Source: Bursaphelenchus xylophilus
Taxonomy: Eukaryota > Nematoda > Chromadorea > Rhabditida > Aphelenchoididae
Length of the DNA stretch: 64,000 nt
Reading direction: 5' to 3'
NCBI GenBank assembly: GCA_904066235.2
Contig: CAJFCV020000002.1
Span: 3,100,001 to 3,164,000 of the forward strand
A program made the translations under genes and the position numbers. Positions 62,643-64,000 of this stretch are shown here, piece by piece. The notes under the pieces were generated by a model. The model worked only from the letters and a program-made list of their open reading frames with translations, was not told the DNA's origin and did not search any database. Every line of letters begins with the position of its first letter. Position 1 is the stretch's first letter.

Positions 62643-63740
62643 CTATAACTGTGACATGTAGTCCAGCGCGGCCATGTAGATGAACTCCAGCTCGCGCCGA
62701 CTCTCCACCATGTTGGGGCGTTGGGCGCGCAACATTTTCACGGTGGTGAAGACGTCCACAACGCTTTCGGCGGCGATCCGCTCGATGATGATGGACATGG
62801 CGATGAAGACGCCGGTTCGCGCCGCGCCATTGGTGCAGTGGACAAGGATTGGGCCGGAATAACCGAACTGTTGTTGGGTTTGGCTCACCTGAAGGGATTG
62901 AGGATTAATTGAGCGTAATTTTAGCGTCAACTTGATTTTTATCAGCTTGTCGGGAAAATAATGTGGACTCGTTTGTGCCTTGAAACCTCTCGGCGTTGAA
63001 GCCGCGGTTGGTTGATCTGCGATTGCGATGACACGAGTTTTTTTTTTGCAAAAAATCCACATTATTTTCCCAACAAACGCAAAAATTCATTTTAAATTTT
63101 ATATTTTCTCATGAACTTACCAACTGAATATACTGGTTGAAGCTGGCTTCAGTCTCCGGCAAATCCCTATCCGGCCATCTTAGGTACTGAATATGTCGTA
63201 TCGTCCTGGTCTCCTTCGTCTAAAACCATCAATTATCCTATACACGACCTTCCCAACTCACCACATCGTCCGTGACCTCAAACTCCCTCAACGCATACGC
63301 CTCGTACTCGACAAACTTCTTGCTCTCCACCAAATATTGATCGTAACGCAGCATGTGGAAGGTCTGCGGCCAATACTCGGCGTACTTGTCGTGTTCGTGC
63401 GGCGGCACCGTGTCGGGGATCCCGTTCAAGTAGACCACGATTCCCACGTCGCACTCCCAGATCATGCGCCAAAAGTCGATGACGGTGTCGCGCATCGGCG
63501 CTTGCGCCGCGATGAATTGCCCGCGCTTGCGGTAGCTGTCGATCCACGACGCGTTGATGTAGTCGGAGCCTTCGACGTCGCGGATACGCGACAGTTGGAC
63601 TCGATTCGAGTCGTAGGGCAGTTGATTGGGCGACCGATTTTTGGGCAGGTTGAAGGGCATGGAGGCGGCGTGGAAGGAGGCGTTCGGCGGTTGGAGCGCC
63701 ATGAGGCTCTCGAACTCGCGGTCAAGGCTGCTGTTCTGGC
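62643..63740 (-). CDS. ptp-3: receptor-type protein tyrosine phosphatase, LAR/PTP-3-like D2 domain (3' end, partial)
   Basis: The last three exons are present: 63740-63262, 63219-63121, 62888-62643. Earlier exons lie beyond the window. The sequence matches the second (D2) phosphatase domain of LAR-type receptors: SLDREFESL helix, DVEGSDYINASWID, FWRMIWECDVGIVV, ALREFEVTDD, TIRHIQYLRWPD, then the loop VHCTNGAARTGVF and FTTVKMLRAQRPNMV, ending YMAALDYMSQL. The general CX5R pattern is kept, but the usual HCSAGVGRTG reads HCTNGAARTG, with an Ala for the second Gly. D2 domains of this class are mostly regulatory. The protein stops right after the domain, without the SFDHYA-like extension of LAR. 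LAR-type receptors act in axon guidance and synapse formation. The first exon here starts in mid-codon, confirming that it continues upstream. Confidence 0.88.
62942..63078. mobile_element. TCAGTCTGTCGGG MITE in the phosphatase intron (GTGGAC subtype)
   Basis: TCAGCTTGTCGGGAAAATAATGTGGAC left, ATCCACATTATTTTCCCAACAAA right. The interior is GC-poor and rearranged. Confidence 0.65.
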
Positions 63741-64000
63741 CTGAAAAAAGGATTTAGACAAGTTCAAGGGAGTTTCATTAGCTGCATACTGTCCGAGACA
63801 ACAACTGTCCCGACAGCTATAAGTCTGTCGGAAAAATAATGAGCACAATCTCGCTGTGCCAATCGCTCGCTAAAATAAAAAGCAACTTCATTTTCCTTCG
63901 ACGCAATTCTTACAATGCTCTTTCGTGGAGCCTCAAAGGTCTCCAAAATTCCCACGGAAATTAGCATAAATGGAGTTGTATAAAAGGAACACTTTATCAC
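63741..64000. other. intron of the receptor phosphatase, truncated by the window
   Basis: Upstream intron sequence with a MITE left end (AAGTCTGTCGGAAAAATAATGAGCAC from about 63821). No exon recognised before the window ends. Confidence 0.5.

Overview
The window looks like nuclear DNA of a nematode. The reasons are short pyrimidine-tract TTTCAG/TTTTAG splice acceptors, compact multi-exon genes separated by AT-rich introns full of short inverted-repeat elements, and a gene set typical of that phylum: DAF-22-type SCPx thiolases, a mitochondrial-type Na/Ca exchanger, PAP2 lipid phosphatases, a UDP-glucuronosyltransferase and a LAR/PTP-3-like receptor phosphatase. I cannot name the species. Exon borders below were read from the sequence and checked for reading phase. 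No bacterial operon, CRISPR array or rRNA is present.

Layout. 0-4 kb: a nested pair of mobile elements, then a ~1.6-kb tandem duplication carrying two small, probably decaying gene copies. 4.3-5.2 kb (+): a small one-pass membrane protein of unknown function. 5.6-17.8 kb (-): three tandem peroxisomal thiolase genes. The first keeps the fused SCP2 lipid-transfer domain (full SCPx). The other two are thiolase-only, DAF-22-like, and have fewer introns. 20.1-23.6 kb (+): two tandem pepsin-fold secreted proteins whose catalytic Asp motifs are broken. 24.5-29.05 kb (-): an NCLX-type Na/Ca exchanger in 8 exons. 31.2-43.7 kb (-): three PAP2 lipid phosphate phosphatase genes, with an intact tRNA-Pro(TGG) in an intron of the middle one. 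43.7-58.5 kb: a gene-poor stretch made almost wholly of transposon-derived DNA. 58.5-61.9 kb (+): a 512-residue UGT. 62.6-64 kb (-): the 3' end of a receptor tyrosine phosphatase that runs off the window.

Pathways. The thiolase cluster fits peroxisomal beta-oxidation of branched or side-chain acyl-CoAs (ascaroside shortening in nematodes), and the SCP2 domain would carry lipid substrates. Expansion by tandem duplication is the dominant mode of gene gain here: thiolases x3, pepsin-like x2, PAP2 x3.

Mobile DNA. Several non-autonomous DNA-transposon types can be told apart by terminal repeats and target-site duplications: TA (Tc1/mariner type, at least five families, one with more than 20 copies), TTAA (piggyBac type), 8-bp (hAT type, two with perfect duplications) and 3-bp TNA (Harbinger-like). 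The most unusual are four large TNA foldback elements. Each carries a tRNA-like sequence with A- and B-box motifs followed by a T-run, suggesting a transposon family that has taken up a Pol III promoter or tRNA gene.
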